From Seison nebaliae (lineage: Eukaryota > Rotifera > Pararotatoria > Seisonacea > Seisonidae), in contig JALJEE010002668.1 in the NCBI GenBank assembly GCA_023231475.1, forward strand, positions 1 through 26,094: a stretch of 26,094 nucleotides of DNA. Direction: 5' to 3'. This document shows positions 1-9,644 of the stretch, in pieces. The position numbers and the translations under genes were made by a program. The notes under the pieces were generated by a model that searched no databases, was not told the origin of the DNA, and worked only from the letters and a program-made list of their open reading frames with translations. Positions within the stretch are counted from its first letter, which is position 1; each line of letters opens with the position of its first letter.

Positions 1-377
1 CTAGAAGAAATGTTAACCTGTAGAACTTTTAATGGGCTATCTAATGATATATATTTATATAGGTATTGACTTTAAAAAATCCAATTAAATACAAGTTTTA
101 AAAGTTTCTTCCCAATGTGCCCCACTTTCCTAAATTGCCCCACACGACGGTAGCTATTGAAATATATTTCAATCACTACTTTTTGTAATACTTTTTGAAA
201 TTTAACTTTTTTAAATATATCTACGATTTAAACTTATTCTCCTTTTAGATTAAATAGATTTTTTATAAGCTAATACACTTCGAAATTAAAATATTTTTGT
301 AATATTATAGTTTTACGTATGATACATATGTTATATATATTTTTATGTAATGTATGAATTTTGTAAATTTTTGACCA

Positions 378-439
378 AAAATGAGGAAAATACGTTGAGA
401 AGTGTCCGAAAATGAGAAAAGTAAGTTGACAGCTGTCCG
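378..439. repeat. Two-unit 31-bp direct repeat
   Basis: Units 378-408 and 409-439 are contiguous, equal in length and identical at 25 of 31 positions. Both begin AAAATGAG and end TGTCCG. A more decayed third copy may follow to about 467. This is a local tandem duplication of unknown role. Confidence 0.6.
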
Positions 440-462
440 ATAAATTAAGAGAAGTTTGAGAA

Positions 463-497
463 CTCTCTTAAAACTTTTAAGTTAAAAGTTAAGAGAG
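463..497. repeat. Imperfect inverted repeat (hairpin)
   Basis: The left arm 463-478 (CTCTCTTAAAACTTTT) pairs with the right arm 484-497 (AAAAGTTAAGAGAG), with a two-base bulge and a five-base loop. It directly follows the 31-bp direct repeat. It is too short for a recognisable MITE, and no flanking target duplication was seen. Confidence 0.5.
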
Positions 498-1187
498 GAT
501 TGATAATTGTGCTAGAAGTTATAAAAATATAAAAACTGTCAGAATTGAGAACTGTTTTCCTAAAGTTTTTTTACAAAATTTCTGTCTCTAAATGAAGAAA
601 TTAGATAAATATTCGATTTCCATTCGTCTTTTGACTTAAATTTCGTTTGTCGATTAAAATTGAAAAGACAACACTTCCTAAGTATCAGATTATTAAATTG
701 ATAGATGTTATCAAATATGGTCACTTGTCTTTATATGTACCTTACAATATATAATCTATGATCAAAGTAATTATATTACTTACTTACTGATAGGATAATA
801 CTCATTCTATCTTTAATAATGTTTTGTTTGAAGAGAATAAATTTTAAGAATAAATAAATTTTTATTTTTATTAAAAATTTTCCACAAAAAACTTGTTGAA
901 TAAAAATATATAAAGTTAAAATTAGTTTTATTATCGATGGGAAATTGATATTACACATAAATGACTAATCCTTCAATGATTGAATGTAAGACCAACTAGT
1001 TACAATAATTAACCTTGACAAAATCAATAATTTCGATTGATGAAATGGATAACTCAATTTCCTTATACGTTCTGGGAAAAAATGCTATTTGCACTAGCAA
1101 GAAAAAGTATTGATTATGATACTCATGATTATTCATCAGTTCATTGTTCCTGATTAATTTTAAATGATTCCAGAACATTATGCTAAT

Positions 1188-1206
1188 CGACAATTTCAAA
1201 TTGTCG
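1188..1206. repeat. 19-bp perfect palindrome (9+1+9)
   Basis: CGACAATTT, one central C, then AAATTGTCG. The arms are perfect complements. It shares the core AATTTCAAA with the palindrome at 1593-1611. It could be a dimeric binding site, but no factor is known to me for it. Confidence 0.6.
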
Positions 1207-1592
1207 CCGTTTACACGAACACGACCAAAAATGGGCTGTAGCCGAACAGAATTGTGAGGTTTGATTTTTGAAAATCAGTTATTCTCGAACATTTATACAT
1301 TATTCTTATGTATACTATTCGAACGCATGTTCCCATTTTGTTCTCGAACAATATTTCTAAAAATTTTATAAATTTTCTCAAATTCTTTAGTACGTATAGA
1401 TCTATACATTTATATCCAATTATATCTATACGTATATCCAAACTAACTGCGAAAAAATAGCTTCATTTAATAACCTCTAATTTTTTAAAAGAATTAACAC
1501 GTATTTCAAAGATAACTTCTCTCAATTTTCCTTGAATTTATCCATATTATATTATTTTATTTTATAATTCAATGTTTACAATCTTACAATGT

Positions 1593-1611
1593 AGGTTTGA
1601 ATTTCAAACCT
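1593..1611. repeat. 19-bp perfect palindrome (9+1+9)
   Basis: AGGTTTGAA, one central T, then TTCAAACCT. It has the same 9+1+9 design as the element at 1188-1206 and the same central AATTTCAAA. Confidence 0.6.
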
Positions 1612-1672
1612 GAAATAGGAAAACTACTTATTTCTGGATTTTATTTAGATAATTAAGTATTAAAATCGAGAG

Positions 1673-1690
1673 GAATTCAATATTGAATTC
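1673..1690. repeat. 18-bp perfect palindrome
   Basis: GAATTCAATATTGAATTC reads the same on both strands with no spacer. It lies 62 bp after the previous palindrome. Confidence 0.6.
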
Positions 1691-1923
1691 GATAAGGAAC
1701 CTATTTTCCAACTTATCATTAAAGAGATATTTGAAGCAGTAATATATCATTGTGTAAAATTCACATAAGGAGAAGTATATTAATTATCTGATAAATGATT
1801 GTTCGTATTCTATTGTTATCAATCCAAATAAACTTTACAATAATAGATAATAATAATAATAATATTGTGAACTAGAACTTTCCCACTTTCTACCAATTAG
1901 TTCGAACACATCATTCATAAAAT

Positions 1924-1988
1924 ATGAAGTTCCTCAAAAGAAGTACACGTATAAATTATGGAGATTTAGTACAAGAAGAGTATAATGA
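1924..1988 (+). CDS. Candidate upstream coding exon of the BAG-domain gene (tentative)
   Basis: An ATG at 1924 opens a short reading frame (MKFLKRSTRINYGDL...). A GTATAT donor at 1989 would leave the reading frame in phase 2. An acceptor (CTAG) ending at 2257 restores exactly the frame of the downstream gene, which is open back to 2232. Joining them would add about 43 residues before the ATG at 2322. The implied intron (269 nt) is longer than those in the neighbouring + strand genes, and the phase match could be chance. Confidence 0.25.
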
Positions 1989-2321
1989 GTATATTTCCTT
2001 CTCTCTTTATTTTTACGTCATATCATATCGTTTCAAATTTTGTTTAATGAAATCATCTATTAGTAAAACTAGTTTCCTATCTCGTTTTCATATTCAATTC
2101 ATTATTATGAGTCATTTATATGATGATTGATCTTGAATCAAACAATTCGATGAAGAAATCAAGATTCTTGCTGAAAATTGAAAGTTATGTAATCTAAACA
2201 AATGTTTTATCAATATATAATAATCAATTAAAATAACAATTATTCTACGATAACTAGAAATATTTCTTTGTTTTGTTGGAGATTGACACTGAACAAAACG
2301 ATAAGAATTTTTGTTTCAAAA

Positions 2322-3377
2322 ATGTATCCTTCTCGTGGCATTGCAACGGACGATACTCCTTATATGCAATTCCATTCCTTACCAAGGAAGCTACATCGAT
2401 TGCCACCAAAATCCAATCAACAATTGAATATTCCAACTAATCATCATATAAATCAACAAAAGAATCCACAATCATTTCCCAATCGATTTGGTCTTAAGAA
2501 ATTTGTTGCTCAACCAACTTTTATCTATCAACATTGCTCACAGAATGTGAAACAAGAAGATGTCACAATAAAAAAAGTTCATCGATCAAGATTTCATTCA
2601 CAGAATCACACGCCAATCGCTTCGCAAAAAATCGAAAGGAGAAAAATTAAATTTTTAAATACTAAAGAAAGAAAACGAAGTGAGAAATCTTCAAGAGAAA
2701 TTTCCTCCGATTCTATTATTAAAACGACGAAACAGTCAAAAAAGAAGAATTTATCTTCTCAAAATATAAATCGTAAATTCAGATCAACTTCAAGGAAATT
2801 ACGAAAACCGACCAACCGAGTAACATCTCTTCCAAAATGTTCCGACCATTTACAATCAGATGACAGTGGTCATTATTCTGATAAATCGGACACCATGTTC
2901 CCAAGAATCAAACATCCATTATCAATATTTTCAAAACCGCCAATCGATATCAGATCAATTGGAAGGAGAATTATTAGAAAGAATGATATGGATACTAAAA
3001 AAACAGAAGAAAAAAGAACGATAAAACCGATAAATGAAAAGGGGAATCACATCATTTCAGATATAAGTGATCTTGAATCACTTGATTCCACATCGGATAT
3101 GTTAAAACAAGAAATTCACAATCTTGATTCTATTCAAAGGATATATAATGAAAATTATGATAACATAAAAGAGCGTTTGGAACAATTGAAGAATAATATA
3201 TCGGGAACAGATCAGAAATTGCTTCAACTAGAAGATGATATCATGAAAGTCATAATGAATCTAGATACAATTTCTACAGAGAATTCCATATTAGTGCGCA
3301 TTAAGAGGAAGGAAACCGTCAAAATTTTCCAAACACTCCAAACGAAATTGGATGAGAAAATTATGGAAGTTCACTAA
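2322..3377 (+). CDS. BAG-domain protein, putative Hsp70/Hsc70 co-chaperone
   Basis: A 351-residue protein read from the first in-frame ATG, with no intron inside. Residues 1 to about 255 are low complexity, very basic and rich in Ser, Lys, Arg and Asn, and I recognise no domain there. Residues about 259-351 are helical and charged and look like a BAG domain, the three-helix bundle that binds the Hsp70 ATPase domain and promotes nucleotide release. The stretch LEDDIMKVIMNLDTI followed by RIKRKETVKIFQTLQ parallels BAG1 and BAG3. It keeps the Asp of the 'LD' motif (D315), basic residues in the RxKRK stretch (326-330) and the Gln one turn later (Q337), positions that contact Hsc70 in BAG1. No WW domain or IPV motif was found, so a BAG3/starvin identity is not shown. 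The BAG assignment is by eye. Confidence 0.7.
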   Translation: MYPSRGIATDDTPYMQFHSLPRKLHRLPPKSNQQLNIPTNHHINQQKNPQSFPNRFGLKKFVAQPTFIYQHCSQNVKQEDVTIKKVHRSRFHSQNHTPIASQKIERRKIKFLNTKERKRSEKSSREISSDSIIKTTKQSKKKNLSSQNINRKFRSTSRKLRKPTNRVTSLPKCSDHLQSDDSGHYSDKSDTMFPRIKHPLSIFSKPPIDIRSIGRRIIRKNDMDTKKTEEKRTIKPINEKGNHIISDISDLESLDSTSDMLKQEIHNLDSIQRIYNENYDNIKERLEQLKNNISGTDQKLLQLEDDIMKVIMNLDTISTENSILVRIKRKETVKIFQTLQTKLDEKIMEVH

Positions 3378-3382
3378 TACTC

Positions 3383-3400
3383 ACAGAGTGTTCACTCTGT
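3383..3400 (+). repeat. 18-bp inverted repeat just after the BAG-gene stop
   Basis: ACAGAGTG, TT, CACTCTGT: perfect 8-bp arms with a two-base centre, starting 6 nt after the stop codon. In the mRNA it would fold as a 6-bp stem with a six-base loop at the very start of the 3' UTR. Confidence 0.55.
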
Positions 3401-3520
3401 TGGATATTGGCACATTAAGAACTCTTCTTTAAAGAGCGTCTGCTTCATGTATAAGGATATATTCTATCGTACCATATATTACGTACATTATATTGATTAT
3501 AAAAATAACATTTTTTATTT

Positions 3521-3526
3521 AATAAA
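3521..3526 (+). terminator. Poly(A) signal of the BAG-domain gene
   Basis: AATAAA about 145 nt after the stop, in a T-rich context that continues to about 3555. It is the first canonical hexamer after the gene. Confidence 0.5.
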
Positions 3527-3555
3527 TTTTAATGATTTATCCCTTCTTTTTTTTC

Positions 3556-4337
3556 TTATCAATTCCTTTCATCGCTTCACTGCTTCATTATACTAATGGA
3601 ATTTTTTTCAAACCTTCAAGAACTTTCAAGTTATCTTACCTAACCCGAACATAATTCTTAGTTGAACCGTTTGACCTTCTTGCCATAGATATAACAGATA
3701 CCACGCTTAAGAAAAATCGTAAGAGTGATAGATAAAATGAAATTCCAGACTCTTCACAAACCCTAATGTAAACAGGAGATCTGGAAGGAATTTACGCCAA
3801 AACGCGTTTTTCTTCCAAGTCGATTAAAAGTTAGATGAGGTTAAAAGAAGTTGTATAAGTGTTCCCCTCCGTCGTAGAGGTGAAAACTACAAATTTTGTT
3901 CACATTTAGAATAGAGAATGCACTAAGTTAATGCAACGGTATGATTGAGAAAGTGTACGCAAACTCTATTAGCAGATAACAGTAATTTTGCATAAATAAA
4001 ATGTATGAGCTCAAATTTACATCCTATCTTTCATTATTTCATTTTAGAATACTCTCAGTGAGAAAAGCGCTTTTTCTCCTTTTCTCTTTCAAATATAGCT
4101 AGCTGTTCACGTCGTTTGTTGCGTGACAGTGCAACACAATATCTCGTTATACCCAAAAACCGTTACGGTGAGGCGCGGGCCGACCTAGTATCGGCCGCTG
4201 CCTATATCCGATGTAGCTAAGCGGCCTCTAGCTAAAGCAAAGTAAAGTTACTCATTCTTTTAGAACCAAAAAAAAACATATTTCTAATTCTATTTTTATC
4301 TGTTAGTTATATTCTATTTCTATAAAGCACAATTACA
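3556..4337. other. Intergenic region and 5' UTR/promoter of the collagen gene
   Basis: No gene is seen. The left part is ordinary AT-rich DNA. From about 4075 to 4240 the sequence becomes clearly more GC-rich and structured. It has a hairpin with TGTTGC/GCAACA arms (4117-4136) and the double hairpin of 4178-4226. I could not identify a TATA box or transcription start with confidence. The collagen ATG at 4338 sits in CACAATTACAATG. Confidence 0.5.
4178..4226 (+). promoter_or_regulatory. GC-rich pair of mutually exclusive hairpins upstream of the collagen start
   Basis: GGCCGA (4178-4183) pairs perfectly with TCGGCC (4191-4196) across a 7-base loop. GGCCGCT (4193-4199) pairs perfectly with AGCGGCC (4220-4226) across a 20-base loop. 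The bases GGCC at 4193-4196 belong to both stems, so only one can form at a time. TAGCTAA occurs at 4214-4220 and again at 4229-4235. The block stands out from its AT-rich surroundings and lies about 110-160 nt before the collagen ATG, so it may be 5' UTR or core promoter. No known RNA family was recognised. Confidence 0.45.
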
Positions 4338-7300
4338 ATGAAGTTAACTTCCGCAAATTTAAATATCCAGTTATGGATATTTATTATTTGCACTCTATCA
4401 ATTTCTGTCCAATCAGTTGAAATCAGCACCGACCAACGTTAATTTAATTTTAAATCTTTATTATTAAATTCAATTTTTTCAATTATTAGAAAAGTTGGAC
4501 GTGCTTGAAGCAGCCGGACTGACAAAACACCCAAGAAAGCGTATGTCTCAAGATGGTTTCTGTGGAGCAGGTATCGCCGAAGGACAAGGCATTGTCATCG
4601 GATCGAATTCTATTCCATCAGAAAATTTGAAGATTGACTTGCAACAATTGACTGGTAAATATTTATTTCATAAATTAATTTAATTCTACTCTTATTTCAG
4701 ATTTCTCAGATCCATCATATGGAACGTTCCCAAAAATGTTCACAAACATTTTAATGTTCCAAAATGTTGAAAAAAAGAATAATGAATTGGAATTGCTAAG
4801 TTATGAAAATAGTGCATCTGGTGAAAAATTGACAACAACGGCAACTAAGGAAGGAACAGTTCTTGTCGAATTTCATTCGGCAGAAGGTGAAAAACAAACA
4901 TTATTGGTATACGATCCATTAGAAGGACCTCCTGGTTGCCCCAATTTGATGGATGGAAACTTCCATCAAATGGTTGTCTCTGTTGCCACAGATGATTTAC
5001 CAGCATCAGTTTTCTTCCAACCAGATTGTAATGTAAGATGTCATCGTAAAGAAAAGATGACAGGTGAAACACGTCAAAAATTATTAGATTTCTATAAAAC
5101 ATTGGACTCCCAACCAGGCGATCAAGTTGAAAATAAATTCAACATGATTCAAAAACCAGATGGTAGTCCTGTGGAAGATGTCACATTAGTTAAATCCATA
5201 TTCTTGCCTCATGAAGCTGTGGACGATGCATGTTTGAGTTGTCCTGCTACAGGTGGTCAAGTCATAGGCGTTATTGAAGAAGGCTATGAATCTGCCAATA
5301 TTCCTGGTCCACCGGGATATCCGGGACCAGCAGGACCTAAAGGTCCACCAGGTAAAGCGGGTGAATCTGGATTGAAAGGTCCACCAGGCACTCCAGGTGC
5401 TAGTGGAAATCTATATGTAATTCCAGTTAGCGTTGTTTTTATCTAAGAAAAAAATTTTATTTATATTTTAAGGTCACAGAATTAGTAGATACTAAAGGTC
5501 CTAACATGTACGATGGAATGCTCAGCAAAATGAAAAACTTTATGGTTAGAAAATTAGTTTAATAATAAGATAATTAATTATAATATTATTTCAAACATTA
5601 ATAGGGTGACCTTAGAGGTTATCCAGGTGCATCAGGTCGACCTGGTTTACCAGGACCACGAGGTACTCAAGGAGAGCGTGGATCAAGAGGTGAAATGGGT
5701 TATCGTGGACCAACTGGAATGAGAGGAGAAACTGGAGAACCAGGAGGCCAGGGATTACCTGGAACACGAGGTTTGCCAGGAGCAACCGGTGGAAGAGGAA
5801 AAGATGGTTTACCTGGACCTCAAGGCGAAAGAGGTTCACCTGGCATGATGGGATTACCCGGTATGAAGGGTCACCGCGGATTGCCAGGTGCAATGGGAGC
5901 TATTGGTGATACAGGACCTGCCGGTCCTAGAGGAAATGAAGGCCCACGTGGTAGACCTGGACGCATTGGATTACCTGGAACTAGAGGTTTGATGGGTCCA
6001 ATGGGATTACCCGGTCAATCGGGAGTTCCTGTTAGTGATTTTGAATTTGTCATTTGTGTATATTTTATCGAACAGGGTCAAGCTGGACCACCAGGCACAA
6101 TAGGTGAAAAAGGAGATGAAGGACCAATGGGAGAAATGGGAAATGAAGGACCTATGGGTATGCCAGGTCCTCCAGGTCCAGTTGGCAGCGCTGGTCCTCC
6201 AGGAATGATGGGTACCAAAGGTGATCGAGGTAAAAGAGGATTACCTGGTCCAATGGGCCGAGAAGGTGGATCTGGACCTATGGGATCTCCAGGAGCTACT
6301 GGATTAAAGGGTAAAGATGGACCTTTAGGTGAAGCTGGACCACGAGGATATCCAGGTTCTAGAGGTCCACAAGGTAATAGAGGACCAATTGGAGGAACCG
6401 GTAGAAAAGGAGATAAAGTTAAACGAACATTATTATTAAACAGTTAAATGTTTACAATTTTAACAGGGAGGTGCTGGTTTGCCAGGTAAACATGGTGAAC
6501 AAGGTATGAAAGGTGAAACTGGAAATCCAGGAGAAGCTGGTTATCCAGGTTATACTGGTTTGGACGGTCCAAAAGGAAATACTGGTCCACGAGGTCCAAT
6601 TGGCCAACCAGGTAAACAGGGTATAAAGGGTGCCAGAGGAGCCACTGGATTTCCAGGAAATCCAGGAGCAATTGGTCGTAAAGGAAATAGAGGAAGACCT
6701 GGACGTCCGGGTCTTCGAGGTTTACCAGGTTACAAGGGAGAAGAAGGTATTGCTGGTGAGCCTGGAGAAATTGGACTTCCTGGTCCAATGGGAGAAAGAG
6801 GTAAAATTGGCAATCCTGGATCAGTAGGAGCCAAAGGAGATGTTGGAATGCCAGGTCAACCTGGATTGCAGGGATCAAAAGGAGAGAAAGGTAATAATGG
6901 CTACCAAGGACCAATTGGTGGTCCAGGTTTACCTGGGCCAATGGGAAAAGAAGGTCAAATAGGCCGTGACGGTGAACGTGGCCAACAAGGAGATCCTGGA
7001 ACCCCAGGTCTCGTTGGAGCCCCAGGAGCAGTAGGTCCTCAGGTTATAAATCAATTATTTTTGGCTTTTAAAAAATTATATTATTTTTAAAGGGATTACG
7101 TGGGGAACGTGGTGTAGCAGGTCCAATAGGATTGCCTGGTGCCCCAGGTTTAGGAGGTGAACCAGGATCGCAAGGGTTACCTGGTCCTACGGGAGCAAAG
7201 GGCCCTCAAGGTTTGCCCGGACCGGCTGGCGAAACTGGAGCCCCTGGACAACAAGGAAATCCAGGAGAACGTGGTGATGACGGAATCGTAGGTGCAAAGG

Positions 7301-9630
7301 GTGACAAAGGCAATTCAGGACCTGCCGGTCCCATCGGAAATCCAGGAGACAAAGGTCCTGCTGGAGATGTCGGACCAAGTGGCCCAGATGGACCTCCTGG
7401 ACCAGCTGGACCATTGGGTCAACCAGGCATATCGGGAGAAAAAGGAGATGTTGGAGAAATGGGAGCTCCAGGACCAATTGGGTTACCCGGTACAAAGGGA
7501 GCAAAGGGAAATCGAGGCCCTGAAGGACCATTGGGACAAAAAGGAAATCTTGGAGAATCTGGTAAAAAAGGTAATTCAGGAGCAAAAGGTGAACAAGGAA
7601 TTGAAGGTATTGCTGGTGCAATTGGTCCCCAAGGAGCTCGTGGTGAACGAGGTCCTGCGGGACCAAACGGACCTCGGGGCAACCCAGGTCCTAGAGGCGA
7701 TATTGGAGGGCCTGGTCCAGAAGGTTCTGTAGGAGAAAGAGGTAAAACCGGTTCATCAGGTGTACCAGGTATACAAGGACGACCCGGTTTACCTGGCCCA
7801 AAAGGCACTAAGGGAGACTCTGGACCAACCGGTCCAACAGGTGCAACTGGTAGTCCGGGACCTTCGGGTGAATCTGGAAAACCAGGTGCTCGCGGAGAAG
7901 CCGGAGCCAAAGGTATGACTGGCAAGGAAGGAGATGTAGGACCCATGGGAGCGAAAGGAAAAGATGGCAAATCAGGACCAAAGGGAGCAAGTGGACCACC
8001 AGGAAAACTTGGATCACCTGGAGAAATGGGAAGTCCTGGCGCCATCGGCCCATCAGGTGAACGTGGTAAACCAGGTCCAAGAGGTCCAGCTGGACATCCA
8101 GGTTTAATGGGACCACCAGGAAAAACTGGTTTCCCTGGAGAATTTGGTTCTAAAGGAGAAAAGGGTTCAATCGGTGATCCAGGTCGCCCTGGTCCTTCAG
8201 GATTACAAGGTGAAATTGGATTACCTGGTTTAAGAGGTTCTGATGGACCTCAAGGACCACAAGGAAAACAAGGTTCTCCAGGTAAAGCAGGTTCCCTTGG
8301 ACCACCAGGTTCACGAGGTCCAATTGGTTATCCTGGCGAAAGAGGGCAAATAGGTCCATTAGGAGAACCTGGACCTGCAGGACCTATGGGTGAAATTGGA
8401 CCAGCCGGTTTGAAAGGCAATGCTGGTTCATCTGGACCGATTGGTTCACCAGGTAAACGTGGTCCCAGTGGTCAAATGGGTCCCCAAGGTGACATTGGTC
8501 CTTCTGGAGAAGCTGGACCTAAAGGATCCAAAGGTCATGCCGGTCAGATTGGTGTTATGGGAGAACGTGGTGAACCTGGACCTCATGGTTTATCTGGTAA
8601 TCCTGGTCCACCTGGCAGTAATGGTGAATTAGGCCTTAAAGGTGAACGAGGCAGCAGTGGCGAACCAGGTATGCCTGGAGAACCAGGTGAACGTGGTCCA
8701 CTAGGTGTAGCTGGAGATATGGGTCAAAAGGGAATGACTGGACCTAAAGGTGATCGAGGATCATTGGGTCCAAGAGGTAAACCTGGACCATCTGGTGTTG
8801 TTCCAGCAGAACTTTCTGATAGTTTACTGATGTTGGCCAATCCATCTCCAAAAGGACCGTCTCGAAGACGTCGAAGTGTTGAAGAGAATGATGGATCGAA
8901 TGGTAAGTTATTAGATGTAATCTACAACACTATCAAAGCCCTTGAAGCTGGTATACAAAAATTTATATTACCTGATGGTTCAAAGAAGGCTCCTGCCAAA
9001 TCATGTGCAGATTTAGCGACGGCTAATTCTAATTCACCGGATGGTTATTACTGGATAGATCCTAATTCGGGTGATGATAGTGATGCAATTCAAGTACGAT
9101 GTAGTGATATGCACTTGAGTAATCCTACAACATGCGTGCCACCATTGAAAGACTTCGCTTCCTCATCAGTCAAACGATGGGACATCAAAAACAAAGAAAT
9201 GGATGCTTCCTTCAGTTCTTATTCCAATGGCTTCGCCATGGATTATGGACGTCGGTCACAATTGAACTTCTTAGGCTTGTTGCACTCAAATGCGCTCCAA
9301 AATTTCACTTTCAACTGTGAGAACATCCAAGCAAACCTTTTATTCGTTGGTTTGAATGAAGAAATTATTGATATCAATAACGAAGGTTCTTTTGGTAAAC
9401 CGATCGCCCACATCATTCGAGATGAATGTATGGTTAGAAAATTAATTTTAGTTTTAAATATCGAATAATTCTATTATTTTCAGTCCAAACCAACTAAAGG
9501 TGAATCAAAATTCTCCATCTTTACACAAAATACTGGTTATCTGCCAATCATTGACTTCAATGTGTTGGGATACGATGGTGGTAAACGTGAAAAATTTGGT
9601 TTCATAGCTCATGAAGTATGTTTCCAATAA
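4338..9630 (+). CDS. Fibrillar collagen alpha chain with TSPN-like N-propeptide (type V/XI-like layout)
   Basis: Nine exons: 4338-4437, 4490-4654, 4701-5416, 5473-5544, 5605-6030, 6076-6417, 6467-7042, 7093-9432, 9484-9630. They give 1627 residues, and phases match at all eight short introns (45-60 nt). In order: signal peptide (about 1-26); a likely thrombospondin-N/laminin-G-like region (about 89-285); a 12-triplet minor helix (291-326); a short non-collagenous link with Lys and Tyr (exon 4); and an uninterrupted main helix from residue 356 of 337 Gly-X-Y triplets (338 if GVV is counted), matching the classical fibril-forming length. An RRRR-S furin-type site follows (1390-1393), then a COLFI C-propeptide (about 1403-1627) ending VCFQ. 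The cross-link motif GMKGHR is at helix position 84 and a second KGH at 924. COLFI keeps six of eight cysteines and the N-glycosylation site NFT. The product should be secreted and trimeric and form fibrils in connective tissue. Confidence 0.93.
6031..6075 (+). other. 45-nt collagen intron with no in-frame stop
   Basis: GTTAGT...AACAG lies between two exons that each consist of whole Gly-X-Y triplets. Its length is a multiple of three and its 15 codons are all sense. A retained copy would therefore insert 15 non-collagenous residues, without Gly periodicity, into the main helix without truncating the protein. Confidence 0.8.
8863..8877 (+). other. Coding site: furin-like cleavage motif of the collagen C-propeptide
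   Basis: CGA AGA CGT CGA AGT encodes RRRR-S, 23 residues after the last Gly-X-Y triplet and before COLFI. A tetrabasic proprotein-convertase site is expected here if the C-propeptide is released by furin, as in type V-like chains, rather than only by a BMP-1/tolloid protease. Cleavage itself is inferred. Confidence 0.7.
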
Positions 9631-9638
9631 ACTCATAC

Positions 9639-9644
9639 AATAAA
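9639..9644 (+). terminator. Poly(A) signal of the collagen gene
   Basis: AATAAA 9 nt after the stop codon. Another AATAAA overlaps the stop itself (9626-9631). A very short 3' UTR is implied. The next gene begins less than 300 nt downstream. Confidence 0.5.

Larger units (their letters stand above)
1..1923. other. AT-rich non-coding region upstream of the BAG-domain gene
   Basis: I see no credible gene here. The short open frames on the - strand (776-958, 996-1199, 1211-1441) are rich in Ile, Phe, Lys and Asn, as expected of AT-rich noise, and show no domain. The region holds a two-unit direct repeat with an adjacent hairpin (378-497), three strong palindromes (1188-1206, 1593-1611, 1673-1690) and a short TAA microsatellite near 1847-1864. 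Promoter sequence for the BAG-domain gene probably lies toward its right end, but no core element is clear. Confidence 0.6.

Noticed and set aside
4117-4136. CAGTG-containing hairpin as an iron-responsive element
   Set aside because: The stem TGTTGC/GCAACA places CAGTG across the loop and the right arm. The required bulged C and five-pair upper stem next to a CAGUGN loop are missing.
4178-4235. GC-rich block as a tRNA or other standard RNA gene
   Set aside because: No GTTCRANYC box, no acceptor stem of seven pairs and no anticodon arm could be fitted.
4845-8632. Long frames on the - strand and in other + frames through the collagen exons
   Set aside because: They are shadows of the Gly-X-Y coding repeat; periodic GGN-CCN codons keep the other frames open.
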